DNA from: CAWATZ01 sp963784995
GTDB taxonomy: Bacteria > Planctomycetota > Planctomycetia > Gemmatales > Gemmataceae
NCBI GenBank assembly: GCA_963784995.1
Contig: CAWATZ010000006.1
Span: 558,001 to 622,000, forward strand
Direction of reading: 5' to 3'
Length of the DNA: 64,000 bases
Shown in pieces: positions 37,087-49,149 of the stretch (positions are counted from its first letter, which is position 1; each line of letters opens with the position of its first letter). The translations under genes were made by a program, and so were the position numbers. A model generated the notes under the pieces. That model had not been told where the DNA came from. It saw only the letters and a program-made list of their open reading frames with translations, and made no database searches.

Positions 37087-37977
37087 ATGACCACGCGCCG
37101 CCAGTTCCTGACCGCCTCCGCCGCCCTTGCCGGGGCCGCTCTCGTCCCAGCCTCCCCGGCCCCGGCCATCGAGCCCATCGCTCGCAACGGCAAGCCGCAC
37201 TTGCGCCTGAGCCTGGCCGCCTACAGTTTCCGCAAGTATCTCGACCTAAAAAAACCGACCATGACGCTCGACGAGTTCGCCGAACTGGCCGCCGGCCTCG
37301 ATCTCGATGCCATCGAGCCGACGGCGTACTACTTCAAGGACACCTCGCCGGCGTACATGGCCCATCTCAAGGGCAAATGCACCCGGCTGGGCCTCGACAT
37401 TTCGGGCACGGCGGTCGGCAACAAATTCTGCCTCACCGACCCGGCCAAACTCCGCCAGGAAATCGACATGGTCAAGACGTGGACCGAGAACGCTTCCCGG
37501 CTGGGGGCCAAGACCGTCCGCATCTTCGCCGGCAACCTCGAGAAGGGCGATTCCGAGGAGGACGCCCGCAAGCGCTGCATCGCCGCCATTCAGGAGGCCT
37601 GCGATCATGCCGCCAAGTTCGGCGTCATCCTGGCCCTGGAGAACCACGGCGGCATCGTCTCCACGGCGGATCAGATACTGGCCATCGTCAAGGCGGTCCA
37701 GCACGAATGGTTCGGCGTCAACCTCGACACCGGCAACTTTCGCACCGCCGACCCCTACGCTGACATTGCCAGGCTCGCTCCCTATGCCGTGGTCGTGCAG
37801 CTGAAGACTGAGATTCAGCGCCAGGGGCAAAAGAAGGAGGAAGCGGACCTGAAACGGCTGCTCGACATCCTGCGCGGTGTGAACTATCGCGGCTACGTCG
37901 CCCTGGAGTACGAGGCGGCCGAAGACCCCAAGACCGCTGTGCCCAAGGCAATCGCCGAGCTGAAGAAACTGGTGTGA
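37087..37977 (+). CDS. Tat-exported sugar isomerase/epimerase-like protein
   Basis: The ATG at 37087 follows CCAGGAGA. The 296-residue protein begins with a twin-arginine signal (TTRRQFLTASAALAGAALVP). A xylose-isomerase-like TIM barrel (AP endonuclease 2 family) follows: FAELAAGLDLDAIEPTAYYF, ILALENHGG and WFGVNLDTGNF. These carry the Glu/His/Asp metal ligands typical of the fold. It is likely periplasmic; the substrate is unknown. Confidence 0.88.
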   Translation: MTTRRQFLTASAALAGAALVPASPAPAIEPIARNGKPHLRLSLAAYSFRKYLDLKKPTMTLDEFAELAAGLDLDAIEPTAYYFKDTSPAYMAHLKGKCTRLGLDISGTAVGNKFCLTDPAKLRQEIDMVKTWTENASRLGAKTVRIFAGNLEKGDSEEDARKRCIAAIQEACDHAAKFGVILALENHGGIVSTADQILAIVKAVQHEWFGVNLDTGNFRTADPYADIARLAPYAVVVQLKTEIQRQGQKKEEADLKRLLDILRGVNYRGYVALEYEAAEDPKTAVPKAIAELKKLV

Positions 37978-37985
37978 GAAGGGTT

Positions 37986-38070
37986 GTTAGCCGCCACGCG
38001 GAGCGGCGCAGCAGCGCGTCGGCCAAACGCGCTCCGCTGCGCGGCTGCGCCGCTCCGCGTCGCGGCTAAC
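37986..38070. repeat. Palindrome with branched centre
   Basis: Arms of 27 bp with one mismatch (37986-38012 and 38044-38070) enclose an inner hairpin (agcgcgt...acgcgct). It lies between convergent genes (the sugar isomerase and cysK), a good place for a two-way terminator. Confidence 0.92.
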
Positions 38071-38090
38071 CACGCCGTGTTCGACGCGAA

Positions 38091-39059
<969 letters not shown>

Positions 39060-39244
39060 GTGAGTCTCCTTGTCCTTGGGGTTAGAGGGGCCACGGCACC
39101 ATCCACTCCGCGGGATACCTGACAAAGATTATGATAATGATTGCCGCGGAGACAGGGCAAGACAAACTGCCAGGCTGGGAAAGAGGGGCAAATAGTAGGG
39201 GCGGTAACGGCGAGAGTGGTGCGGGCGGCAACCTCGGCAAAACC

Positions 39245-39326
39245 GCCGAGCCGCGCACGCAGCGCAGCGGAGTAAGCGGCCGTCCGGAGGACCGCTTACT
39301 CCGCTGCGCTGCGTGCGCGGCTCGGC
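39245..39326. repeat. Palindromic element, family B copy 2
   Basis: An 82-bp palindrome has nearly the same arms as the element at 3358-3438 (gccgagccgcgcacgcagcg and onward). Here it lies in the gap between cysK and the heme protein gene and touches neither reading frame. Confidence 0.95.
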
Positions 39327-39336
39327 AATGCAATCC

Positions 39337-41928
39337 TCACTTGAACGAGCGATATTTCGGATTCCCGCCCGCTTCCATGAACGCCAGCAGATCCAGAATC
39401 TCCTCTTCGGTCAGCACGTCAATCAGGTGGTCCGGCATCGGCGACACCCTGGACGGCTCCCGGCCTTCGAGGTCGGACTTCTTGACTTCCACCCGGTCCG
39501 GCGACAGCTGGTCGGGCTGGATGACCAGCCGATCGGCCGTTTCATCGACCACCCGGCCGACGATGGTCTTGCCGGAACCGGTGACGATCCGCTCATTCTG
39601 GTACTGATCCGAGATGACCTTGGACGGCTCGACGACCGACTCCAGGATGTCCTTGCGCGAGAACCGGCTGGAGATGGCCGTCAGGTCCGGGCCGACCGAG
39701 CCGCCTTCGTGGCCGACCCGATGGCACTTGATGCACTGCGACGCGAAGTACGCTTCCTTGCCCTTGGTGAAGCTCCGGCCGCGATCAACCTTGTCAAGCC
39801 TGGGCAGCAGTTCGGCCACCGTCCAGACCTTGACCGCCGGTCGGGGCTTGATGTCGTAGTTGACCACCGACGCCTTGTCGATGGCTTGCAGCTGGGCGGC
39901 CAGGGCCTTGCGGTCCGCGTCGGAGAGGTTGGAAACCGCTTCCGTGAAGAAGTGCTTCATGAAGTTGCCGAAGCTGTTGCCGTCGCTGTAGGGCCGGCCG
40001 GCGTCCGCGAACCACTTCACCACCTCCGGCGGGTGGAGGTAGTGCTTGCGATCCTTGGTCCAGTAACTGAAATACTCTTTCCGCTGCTCCAGGGTCCAGT
40101 TGCCGATCGGCAAGGTGCGGAGGTGGAACAGGTAGTGTATCATGTCCTCTTGCGTCTTGGCCTTGGCCATGAGCTTGAGACATTTCGCTGCAACGTTGGG
40201 CGCCTGGAGATAGATCAGCACCCGGGCCAGCTCGTGATTGAGGTTCTCGCTGGCGGCAGGGAACCGCGGATTGAGATCGGCGATCACCTTGCGCACTGCT
40301 GGCGGACTCGTGGGCCGACCCTGGCGGATAAAGCTCAACCCAAGGACGCGCAGCTTGATCAGCTGCTCCTGCTCGGGCAGGCCAGCCAGCGGGAACCGTG
40401 CCAGGGCCGCAAGCAGGTCCGGCTGGGTCTCGCGCTTGCCATACCGTGCCAGCGCCAGCAGGGCAGTCAGCGCCGCGGTCGGGTCCTTCTCCGCCAGGGC
40501 CCGGTCCTTCCACGTCTCGACCGGCTGGCTCTCGACGGCGATGCGCGCCGCATAGCGCAGGTCGCGATCCTCGCTCTTGAGGTACGGCCAGGCGGTCTCG
40601 ACGGCCTTCGGATCGACCTTGCCGTGAAATGCTTCCAGTTCGTGCCGGAGCTTGCGCTCCTTCGCCCCAGCCGTGTCATTCAGCTTGGCCGGAGCGGTCG
40701 GCTCGCTGCCGGTGTAGGTCACGCGGTACAGGGCGGCCTGGGTGTTCCGGCCGCCGATGGTGAAATACATGGCGCCGTCGTCGCCGATCACCACGTCGGT
40801 GAGGTTCAGCGGCTTCTTCGGGCCCTCGCCGTTGAGCCCCAGCGGAGCGACGAAGTTCTCGTAGGTGCCGGTGTAGCTCGATCCCTTCGGGGTCAGGTGA
40901 ACGGCGATCAGCCTGCCGTACGTCCAGTCGAGAATGTAGAAGGCTTTCTGGTACTTGGCCGGGAACTTGGCCCCGGTGCCGAAGCCGACTCCCGTCGGGG
41001 AACCGAGACCGATGTCAACAACGGAACCGAGGCTGTCGGCATAATACGCGGGCCATTTGCCGGTGCCGGAGCGCCAGCCGAACTCGGCCCCGCTGGTGCA
41101 GTGGTTGACGCGGATCGGCCGATACCACGGCATGCCCCAGTCCCATTCCATGTCGCTGTCGAAGGTGAACAGCTCGCCGTCGCCGTTGAAGGCGATGTCG
41201 TAGGCATTGCGGAAACCAGCCAGGACCAGCTCCCAGTCCTTGCCCTCGGGGTCGGTCCGCAGGACGTGGCCGCCCGGGGCGAGGATGCCGGCGGCATGGC
41301 CGTTGCCGTCCCACTGCCGGGGCAGCAGCTGGTCCTCCTGGAAGTTCCTGTGCGGCGACTGCGGCGACAGCCCCTCCGGCAGCTTGGTGTGGTTGCCGCA
41401 GACGACGTAGATCTTGCCGTCCGGCCCGACGGCCATGCCGTGCGGTCCATGTTCCCCGGCGCCGGCCAGCGCCTTCAGGAGCTTGACGTCGTCGTACTGA
41501 TCGGTCCCCTTGGTGTCCCGGCAGCGGTAGACGCCGAAGCCCTGCGGACCGGCCCCGTTGACGTAGAGGCTGTCGTAGGCGTACAGCAGGCCCATCGCCT
41601 CGGTGATCGGCAGCGTGAGCTTCTCGATCTTCTCGGCCTTGCCGTCCTTGAGCGTGACGCGGAGCATCGGCTGGCCGCGCTGCCCCGAGATGATCAGCCG
41701 GCCCTTGTTGTCCTTGCACAGGTTGATCCAGGAGCCTTCCGTGGCCGGGTCGGAGGTGTGAACCAGCTCGATCTTGAAACCGGGAAGGACACGCAAATCC
41801 TCGGGTTGAGCGGCGGGTTGTTTCTTCGGAGGCTTCTTCTGACCGCGGGCCCGCGGCAGGTCGGGACTCAAGGCGGCGAGCAGAAGCACGCCAAGGGTAA
41901 GGACGGCAGCAAACGGCAATCGATGCAT
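39337..41928 (-). CDS. PVC-type heme-binding membrane-bound-dehydrogenase protein
   Basis: From the ATG at 41928 the protein has 863 residues and a signal peptide (MHRLPFAAVLTLGVLLLAAL). An N-terminal propeller-type dehydrogenase domain (PEDLRVLPGFKIELVHTSDP...) is followed by HEAT-like repeats (about 450-650). A C-terminal cytochrome c domain carries the heme motif CIKCH (about residue 753). This architecture is characteristic of Planctomycetes/Verrucomicrobia and is thought to oxidise sugars or alcohols in the periplasm. The substrate is unknown. Confidence 0.93.
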   Translation of the reverse strand: MHRLPFAAVLTLGVLLLAALSPDLPRARGQKKPPKKQPAAQPEDLRVLPGFKIELVHTSDPATEGSWINLCKDNKGRLIISGQRGQPMLRVTLKDGKAEKIEKLTLPITEAMGLLYAYDSLYVNGAGPQGFGVYRCRDTKGTDQYDDVKLLKALAGAGEHGPHGMAVGPDGKIYVVCGNHTKLPEGLSPQSPHRNFQEDQLLPRQWDGNGHAAGILAPGGHVLRTDPEGKDWELVLAGFRNAYDIAFNGDGELFTFDSDMEWDWGMPWYRPIRVNHCTSGAEFGWRSGTGKWPAYYADSLGSVVDIGLGSPTGVGFGTGAKFPAKYQKAFYILDWTYGRLIAVHLTPKGSSYTGTYENFVAPLGLNGEGPKKPLNLTDVVIGDDGAMYFTIGGRNTQAALYRVTYTGSEPTAPAKLNDTAGAKERKLRHELEAFHGKVDPKAVETAWPYLKSEDRDLRYAARIAVESQPVETWKDRALAEKDPTAALTALLALARYGKRETQPDLLAALARFPLAGLPEQEQLIKLRVLGLSFIRQGRPTSPPAVRKVIADLNPRFPAASENLNHELARVLIYLQAPNVAAKCLKLMAKAKTQEDMIHYLFHLRTLPIGNWTLEQRKEYFSYWTKDRKHYLHPPEVVKWFADAGRPYSDGNSFGNFMKHFFTEAVSNLSDADRKALAAQLQAIDKASVVNYDIKPRPAVKVWTVAELLPRLDKVDRGRSFTKGKEAYFASQCIKCHRVGHEGGSVGPDLTAISSRFSRKDILESVVEPSKVISDQYQNERIVTGSGKTIVGRVVDETADRLVIQPDQLSPDRVEVKKSDLEGREPSRVSPMPDHLIDVLTEEEILDLLAFMEAGGNPKYRSFK

Positions 41929-42178
41929 GGTCACGCTCTCACTGGTGGAAAGACACAGGGTCCAGTCGCTGGAATTGATCCGTCCGCTGGTCGCGGTCAA
42001 TGCCAGGCGGGGTCAGCATGCGGGCACAGAGGTTGTCATTTCAAACACCATGCTATCGGAGCGACGCCTCCGAAACAAGAAGCGCTCGACTCTTCCCCTT
42101 GCGTGCATTACAATCGTGCCATGCTTTGGTCCCACCCGAGCCGTAACCCAGGATCAGCAACACCAAGGTATAATTCCG

Positions 42179-45113
42179 ATGAACGAGTTCTTTGAACGCT
42201 TCCCCGAGATGCAGCCGATCACCAGTCCCCCGGGGCTGTCCACCATCAATGGCTTCGGCACGACGGCTTACGGCGCCCGCGACCACGACCCGGACACGGG
42301 CACGTACGTCAAGACGGTCTGGTTTGTCGCCCTGTTCATTCCGGTGTTCCCGCTGGGGGCCTACCGGGTGGCCGATGCCCCCAGCGGCGGCTGGTACTTC
42401 CTGGGCAAGGTGCCGGTGTCCGGCCAGGCCAAGGGCTGGGCGCTCTGCCTGGTCCTGCTCATCCTCAGCGCCATCGGCTATGGAATGTGGGTCAACCACA
42501 TCGAAAGTCCCTCCTACAAGGCCGGCCAGCGGCTGGCCGAGGCCGACCGGCTGCGTCAGCAGGGCAAGCCGGCCGACGCGGCCAAGATTTACCAGTCGGT
42601 GGCACAGGGCCCAACCGATCAGAAGCCCCGCGCCCTCTCCGCCCTGCAAGACCTGCTGAACGCACTTGACCTGGACGCCAGGACCGATCCGGCCCAGGCG
42701 ACCGGCGTTTTGCGCGTCGCCTGGGACATGCGCGACCAGCTGGGCGGCGCCAAAACGGTGTTCGAGCGCGGCCTGGCCCTGGTCGAGGCCATGCGCGAAG
42801 ACCACCCCGCGGACAGCCTGAAAGTCCTGGAGGTGGTCGAGCCCGCCGCGGAGAAGCCGGAGGCTTACCTGCCGCTCAAGCAGAAGGTCCTCGAACAGAT
42901 CGTTGCCCAGCAGCCGGGCAACCCGGAGCCGGTTTCCCAGCTGGCCGTTGTTTACGAGCAGACCAAACAGCTCGACCGCTGCCAGGCGCTGCTGGAACCG
43001 CTGGCGGACAAGCTGGGCAGCACCGAGGGGGCCCGGATCCTGGGCATGATCTGGTTCGACAAGGGGAAGCAGGAGCAGGCTTACACCTTGCTGCAGCGTT
43101 ATGCCGACGAACGCCTGAAGGCCCTGCACGACGCCGAGCAGAAATACCAGCAGGCTTACGACGCTGCCGAAAACGCAGTGATCAGCAGCTTGCGAAACGG
43201 CACGGCGGTCGGGTTCGATTTCGTCACCGCGGAAGCCTCTCCCGAGGCCCGAAGGCGCGAGATGGTGCAGCAATACGTGGCTCGCCAGCTCAAGAGCAAC
43301 GTGAACCTGACCCGTCTGGAAGAAACGTTTCGCCGGGAATTGAAGGTGGTTCCGGTGGCCATGGACCTGGGGATCATCCAGCTGGGGCGAGCCCAGAAGA
43401 TGACCAACCCGGCGGAGCGGAAGGCCGAACTGGAGCGGGCCGAGAAGACCTTCCTGGCCATCCGGGGCGTGGCCGGCGAGCAGGAGGGATTCAAGCTGTC
43501 GCTGGGCCAGGTTTATTACTGGCTGGGCCGGCAGGCGGAAGGCCGCAAACTGTTCGCCGAGGTCCTCAAGGCCAAGAACCGGAGCGTGGAGATGCTGGTT
43601 GCGGTGGGTCGCTTGCAGCGGCAGCTGGGGGCGATGGAAGAGGCCCGGACGCTGCTGGAAGAAGCCTACAACAAACCGGCAATCGACCAGAAACTCAAGC
43701 AAGGGGCCGCCTTGTTACGAGCGCTGACCAGCAAGGACCTCGACGACCAGATCACCTGGCTGGAGCGGTCCAACCCCACTCAGCCGATGACCCGGGCCTC
43801 CCTCGCCGAGGCACGCGGCCAGAAGGCCCTGGAGGAAGGCAAGGACGAGGAGGCCGCTCGTCGTTTCCGTGAAGCGGTCGAGATTTACGCGGCCCTGCCC
43901 GAGAGCGCCTCGACGCTGAACAATGGGGGGCTGGCACTCCTGTCGGTGTTTCGCGCCAGTGGGGACCGTCCGGCCCTGGAGAAAGGCGTGCAAATGCTGA
44001 AGAAGGCCGCGGAACTCGAGCCCAAGGACGGCATCCTGGTGAGCAACGTGGCCGAGGTCGTACTCAGGGCCGGCATCGCCAACACGGTCCGCGACCGGAT
44101 TGACCTGGGGAAATTGCGCCGCCAGGGCGACCTGGGCCTCCTCTCGTTCCTCTATGCCGACCAGCCGGGCCGGCAGGACCTGGGCCGCAAGCTGGCCGAG
44201 GATCCGCACGTCCAGAAAGCACGCACGCTGCTGGACCGGGCCCTGCTGCTGGCGCCGAGCAACGCCAGCGGCTACGCCCAGGTGATGGGGTTGCTCTATT
44301 TCCTCGATGATCGGGCCGGGCTGCAACGGCTGAAGGAGAAGGCCGAGCAGGCGAAACTGGACCTGGCCGCGGAACAGCAGCAAACGCAGGAGTTCTGGGA
44401 GGGGAAAAACCTTGAGAAATCCCGCAAGGAGGCCAACGACGCCGTCACCCGGACCGAGCGAATGGTCGAGACAACCCGGCCCGTTGGGGGCGCCACCTTT
44501 GCGGTGGCCGTCCAGGGGTTGGTGCATGCCCGGGAGCGGCAGGACACCCTGGGAATGGACGTGGATGCGGACGCCCTGGTCCGGCTGGCGGAAGAGGCGC
44601 ACCGGATGGCGCCCTCGACCGGATCCAGCGGCGTGCTGCGTTCGGCCCTGATGCTGCGGGCCAGCAAGAGCCTGGCCGCCCAGGTGCCGGAGTATCGGGA
44701 GCTGTTGCAGAAGGGCAAGCGGCACGCTGGGAACGTCGTACCTGATTGGCGTGGCCCTGTGGCGCGAGGGCCCGGCGCGGTCCGCGGCACTGACCAACGC
44801 CGACGTGAAACGGGTCCAGGAAATGGTCCTGGAGGACTTCAAGCGGTTCCCCGAGGAGTCGAGTTCCTGGTCGTGGGTGATGCTCCGGCTGGCCCGGCCC
44901 GACGACGCGGCCCGGCTTGCCGAGCACCTGAAGAGCAATGAGCTGCTGCGTCTGTCCAATGCCCTGGAGGTTCAGTTAACCCTCCCGAGTCCCTCCAGGG
45001 CCCTGCTTCAGTGCTGGGCCCTGGAGGCGGAAGGCAAACCTGCCGAGGCGCAGCAGGTGCTGAAGAAGGCGGCAGCCGATCACTTGCCGCTGCCGTTCTT
45101 GACGAACCAGTAA
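42179..45113 (+). CDS. TPR-rich membrane protein, one frameshift
   Basis: The start ATG at 42179 gives a protein of about 977 residues. The N-terminal half-domain (NEFFERFPEMQPITSPPGLS) precedes two hydrophobic segments (TVWFVALFIPVFPLGAY and WALCLVLLILSAIGYGMWV). TPR-like helices fill the rest. Near 44731 an extra base shifts the frame, and the continuation (SYLIGVALWREGPARSAALT to PLPFLTNQ) is clear. Its last 34 bases overlap the 3' end of the sugar dehydrogenase gene on the other strand. It is probably a scaffold. Confidence 0.8.
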
Positions 45114-47156
45114 ATCCCCTGCCCCGTGACCGACTGGGTCAGCAGGTAGATCTCGCCCTTCTCATCCTCGCCGAAGGAGTAGACCGGCTGCTGCCGGTCC
45201 TTGATCGGCCGGTTGGCGGTGACGCGCTTCCTGTCCTCGTCGTAGCGCAGGCCCCACAGCCGGCCCGAGACGTAGTCGCCGTAGACGTACAGCCCCTCCA
45301 GCTCCGGCAGGCCGGCGTGGCCGCGGTAGACGCTGCCGCCGGTGATCGATTTGCCGACGTCGTGGTGATACTCCCAGATCGGATCGATCATCTCCGGGTT
45401 CTGGGCCGACGCCCTCGGCCCCGAACGGATGCAGCCCCTCGCGCCGGTTCCAGCCGTAGTTGCCGCCCTTGACGATCAGGTCGATTTCCTCGTAGAGGTT
45501 CTGGCCCACGTCGGCCAGCCCAGAGGACGCCGGTCTTGCGATCGAACGCCATCCGCCAGACGTTCCGCAGACCGTAGGCCCAGATCTCCGGACGGGCTTT
45601 TCCCTGCCGACAAAGGGATTGTCCTTCGGGATGGCGTAGTTCTTGCCCGCGTCCTTGCGATCCACGTCGATGCGCAGCACCTTGCCGAGCAGCGAATTGA
45701 GGTTCTGGCCGTTGTCGAAGGGATCGTCGGCCAGTGCCGCCGTCGCCGTGGGTGACGTAGAGATAGCCGTCCGGACCGAAGCAGATCGTGCCGCCGTCGT
45801 GGTTCCAGAACGGCTTGGTGAAGCGCAGCAGTTCCTCTTCGGAGGCCGGGTCGGCCCGGTCTGGGGTCGTCCTTGCTCAGGCGGAAGCGGGAGACGACGT
45901 TGGTCAGCTTGGGCGTTTTCACCGTGTAAAAGACGAAGAACTCGCCGTTCTTTTTGAACTGCGGATGGAAGGCCAGTCCGAGGAAGCCTTCCTCGTTGGT
46001 CTTGTCGTCGTAGGCGACGCGCTTCTGGATGTCGAGGAAAACCTCGGTCTTCTCCGCCTTCTGATCGTTGGGGAAGACGTGAATGACGCCCTGCTGGGTG
46101 GCGACGAAGACGCGGTTGCTGCCGTCGCCGGCGTGGGTCAGCAGGATGGGCCGGAACGGAACGACCTTGCCCGAGGGCGGTTCCGGGTCCCAGCCGGCCC
46201 ATTTGAGATCGGGAAAGGCCAGGGCCGTCTGCAGCGGCAGCGGCGTCTCGTCCACCTCGGCGCCCGGGACTGACCGCGGGGACCGCCGTCAGGGTGCCGG
46301 CCTTCATGTCGGGGACCAGGATGAACTTGCCGGTCGGATCGAGGCAGATGTCGGCGGCGGTCTGGAAGCCCTCGGCCAGCAGCACCGGCTTCTCGCCGGG
46401 CCGGGCGATGCCGAAGACCTTGCCGTTCTTGTAATCGCTGATGAACAGGCGGCCGAACTTGTCCCAGGCCAGCCCGTCGCCGCCGCCGAAGCCGTCCGCG
46501 ACCTTGGTCGCCGTCCCATCGGCGACCCGGATGCGGTGCAATTCGCCGGAATGAAAATCGAGCAGCAGCACGAAGGACATGCCATCCATCGCCACGCCGT
46601 TGGGCGTCATCAGGGCCGGGTTCTTGTCACCGGCGACCAGCGTGACCTTCTTCTTTGGATCGATCCGGAAGAGGGCCCCGTTCTTGCCCCGCAGGTCGCC
46701 CGAGTCGGAGACGTACAGGTTCCCCTTCTCGTCCACGTCCACGTCATTGAGGAAACGCGGCTTGGTGGGGAACGCTTCCGCGGCAGCGTACACTTCCACC
46801 TTGCCCTTGGCGTTGATGCGCAAGACGCGCTGCTTGTCCGCCACGAAGAGCCACTGCTGGAACGCCACGATTCCCTTGGGATCGTCAAGGCCGGTGGCAA
46901 AGGGAATCGCCTTGCCATCCCGGATTTCGACGATCGAGCCGTCGCCGTCCTTGTCGAACTCGCCGATCTGCGAGACGTAGATCTTGCCGTTCCAGACCGC
47001 GACCGATTCCGGGTTCTTCAGCCCGGTGACCAGCGGTTTGGGCAGTCTGGGCTCGGCCGAGACGGCAAACCTCCCCGCCAGCAAGGTGAGGCCAAGCAAG
47101 CCGAGCAACCAGCAGACAACCTTACACGTGAGGAGCAAACGGAGCGCACGCATCAT
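45080..47156 (-). CDS. PQQ-type sugar dehydrogenase / SMP-30 fusion, multiply frameshifted
   Basis: From the ATG at 47156 (AGGGA nine bases before), a signal peptide (LLLTCKVVCWLLGLLGLTLL) leads into an SMP-30-like propeller (to about 46280). A glucose/sorbosone-dehydrogenase-like propeller follows (PILLTHAGDGSNRVFVATQQ, EGFLGLAFHPQFKKNGEFFV, GYLYVTHGD, HHDVGKSITGGSVYRG, TQSVTGQGIYWFVKNGSGK). The second half changes frame at least five times between about 46,280 and 45,400, yet each piece is well conserved. This is either a dense cluster of sequencing errors or a recent pseudogene. The intact enzyme would oxidise sugars in the periplasm. Confidence 0.75.
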
Positions 47157-47862
47157 GTTCTTCATTCCCTTTTCGTGTGACTCCTCTCTCCCCCTGGTGG
47201 GAGAGGGGAGATAGACTTTGTATGGAAAGTGCGGCCGATGACTTCTTGTCGATCGGCTCCGGGCCACCCTCTCTTCGCATGTCTCGGTAAAGGTGGCACA
47301 GTTTAACAGGAAACCGGCAGGCCCTTGCAAAAGTCCTGTGAATCGCGTTGATTGCGGCCATTTTCTCTGGCAAATTAGTCCTGAGAGTTATCTTTCTCAC
47401 GCAACAATCGCCTGCTTGCCACTGTGAAGGAACGTGCGCAAGGAGAGGATTCGTGCTGGTTCAGCGCCGGTACGCGTGTCTCCTGCCGCTTCCAGGAATT
47501 AACCATTACCGGACAACGGGAACACCTGGCCTGTACCAGACCAGCCTGCCGTTGATGTATTTGATTGAGCCACTTGGACTTGGTGCAAGAGCGGCGGAGC
47601 AAGCCCGCTCCCGCCGGGCTCAGTGCCCGTCTTTGGTATCAGCCAGCCGGAGACGGATTGGCATAAGAGTTGCCCTAACTCTTTTTCGAGTGAACTAACC
47701 CGGCAACCGGATGAGCCGGGCTGATTCGTTTGTTGCCCAAACAAGAGAAGCAAACAGGATGACGCTGGACTTGGTCCTGCCAGGACGTTTTGTAACGTTT
47801 TGCTGCAGACTGTCGGCATCCTTTGCCTTGTGGCGTGTTCGCCCCTGAAACAAACTGGAGCG
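47157..47862. other. 700-bp intergenic region between divergent genes
   Basis: No gene, RNA or long palindrome is recognised. It must hold promoters for the dehydrogenase (minus strand) and the amylase (plus strand), but no clear pair of -35/-10 boxes stands out. Open frames here have no family features. Confidence 0.5.
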
Positions 47863-47868
47863 ATGACG

Positions 47869-49149
47869 ATGCAAACAACTCAACGAGCCCCGTGGTTCGT
47901 GGTTGTCACCCCACCGCTGAACCAGCCACGCCCGAACAAACAGCATTACCACGGCGACGGTCGAGACATTATCTTGCAGGGTTTCCACTGGGATTCCTGG
48001 AAGGGGTATCAGGAAGGTCCCAATCGGATGAGCTGGTATCGCATCCTGAGTGACAATGCCGCCACGATCAAAGCGAGCGGCTTCACCTGGGTGTGGTTCC
48101 CTCCCGTTTCCGATTCCCTGGATCCGCATGGCTATCTGCCCCGGCGCTGGTATCAGCTGAACACTCCGTATGGAACGGAAGAGGAGCTGCTCACCGCCCT
48201 GAAGGCCATTGCCCCGGTCAAGGCCCTGGCGGACGTCATACTCAATCATCGCGTGGGAGTACACACTCCGGGATGTGATTTTGAGGAACCGCGCTTTCCA
48301 AACAATCAGGCTGCCGTGGTCCGCAACGACGAGTGCGGTTGCGGCACCGGCAACTGGGACAGCGGCGAAACGTATCCCGGCGGGCGGGACCTGGATCATA
48401 CCAATCAGGGCGTTCGTGAGACGATCAAGGAGTATCTCCATTCCCTGAAGTGCCTTGGCTTTCAGGGCTGGCGTTATGACTTTGTCAAGGGCTTTCACGG
48501 TCGTTACGTGTCGGAATACAACACGGCCACCGATCCGGAGTTTTCTGTCGGGGAGTATTACGATGGCGACCGTCAGAAAGTAACACACTGGATCGACTCC
48601 GCTCACGGGAAGACAACGGCCTTTGACTTTCCTCTGCGCTATGCTCTGTTTGAGTCCTGTCTGCGGGACGAATACAGCCGGCTGCGAACGCAAAACTGTG
48701 GACGGGTGACCCCGCCCGGCCTGATTGGCTTCTGGCCGGCGCGGGCAGTGACGTTCCTGGAAAATCACGACACCGAGTATCGGCGCGACGAGGAGCATCA
48801 GCGCTGCAACGACGACACGCGCCACTTCCCGGGCAAGGCCGTGCAGATGGGCTATGCCTACCTGCTCACTCATCCCGGCATTCCCTGTGTCTTCTGGTCG
48901 CATTATTTCGACTGGGGCAAGGAGACACGGGAACGGATCGATGCTCTGATTGCTCTGCGCAAGCGTCTGGACATTCGGGCCCACAGTTCGGTGCAGATCC
49001 GGGAAGCACGCAAGGGATTGTATGCCGCCTTCATTGACGACAAGCTGGCGGTCAAGCTGGGCTCGCAGGATTGGAACCCGGGCCACGGCTGGCAGCTGGC
49101 GGTGTTCGGCGAGAAGTTCGCCGTGTGGAAGCGGCACGGAGTGGATTAG
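47869..49149 (+). CDS. GH13 alpha-amylase, plant type
   Basis: The ATG at 47869 has GGAG at a good distance; another ATG is at 47863. The 426-residue TIM-barrel enzyme has ILQGFHWDSW near the N-terminus, as in plant-type amylases. The catalytic Asp is in GWRYDFVKG, the Glu in VGEYYDG and the final Asp in ENHDTEY. It hydrolyses alpha-1,4-glucan. No signal peptide follows from these starts. A TTG at 47800 would add MLQTVGILCLVACSP with a lipobox-like LVAC, so export as a lipoprotein is a weak alternative. Confidence 0.93.
   Translation: MQTTQRAPWFVVVTPPLNQPRPNKQHYHGDGRDIILQGFHWDSWKGYQEGPNRMSWYRILSDNAATIKASGFTWVWFPPVSDSLDPHGYLPRRWYQLNTPYGTEEELLTALKAIAPVKALADVILNHRVGVHTPGCDFEEPRFPNNQAAVVRNDECGCGTGNWDSGETYPGGRDLDHTNQGVRETIKEYLHSLKCLGFQGWRYDFVKGFHGRYVSEYNTATDPEFSVGEYYDGDRQKVTHWIDSAHGKTTAFDFPLRYALFESCLRDEYSRLRTQNCGRVTPPGLIGFWPARAVTFLENHDTEYRRDEEHQRCNDDTRHFPGKAVQMGYAYLLTHPGIPCVFWSHYFDWGKETRERIDALIALRKRLDIRAHSSVQIREARKGLYAAFIDDKLAVKLGSQDWNPGHGWQLAVFGEKFAVWKRHGVD

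Noticed and set aside
42169..42174. TATAAT just before the TPR membrane protein
   Set aside because: It lies 4 bases before the ATG, too close to serve as the -10 box of that start, and no -35 is visible.
39313..42195. 960-codon plus-strand frame over the heme protein gene
   Set aside because: The minus strand has the CIKCH heme site and dehydrogenase domain; this frame has no domain.
42053..43702. 549-codon minus-strand frame over the TPR protein
   Set aside because: Antisense shadow; the plus strand has membrane segments and TPR helices.
47375..47698. Open frames in the dehydrogenase-amylase gap
   Set aside because: No ribosome site, no conserved motif, and composition unlike the neighbouring genes.
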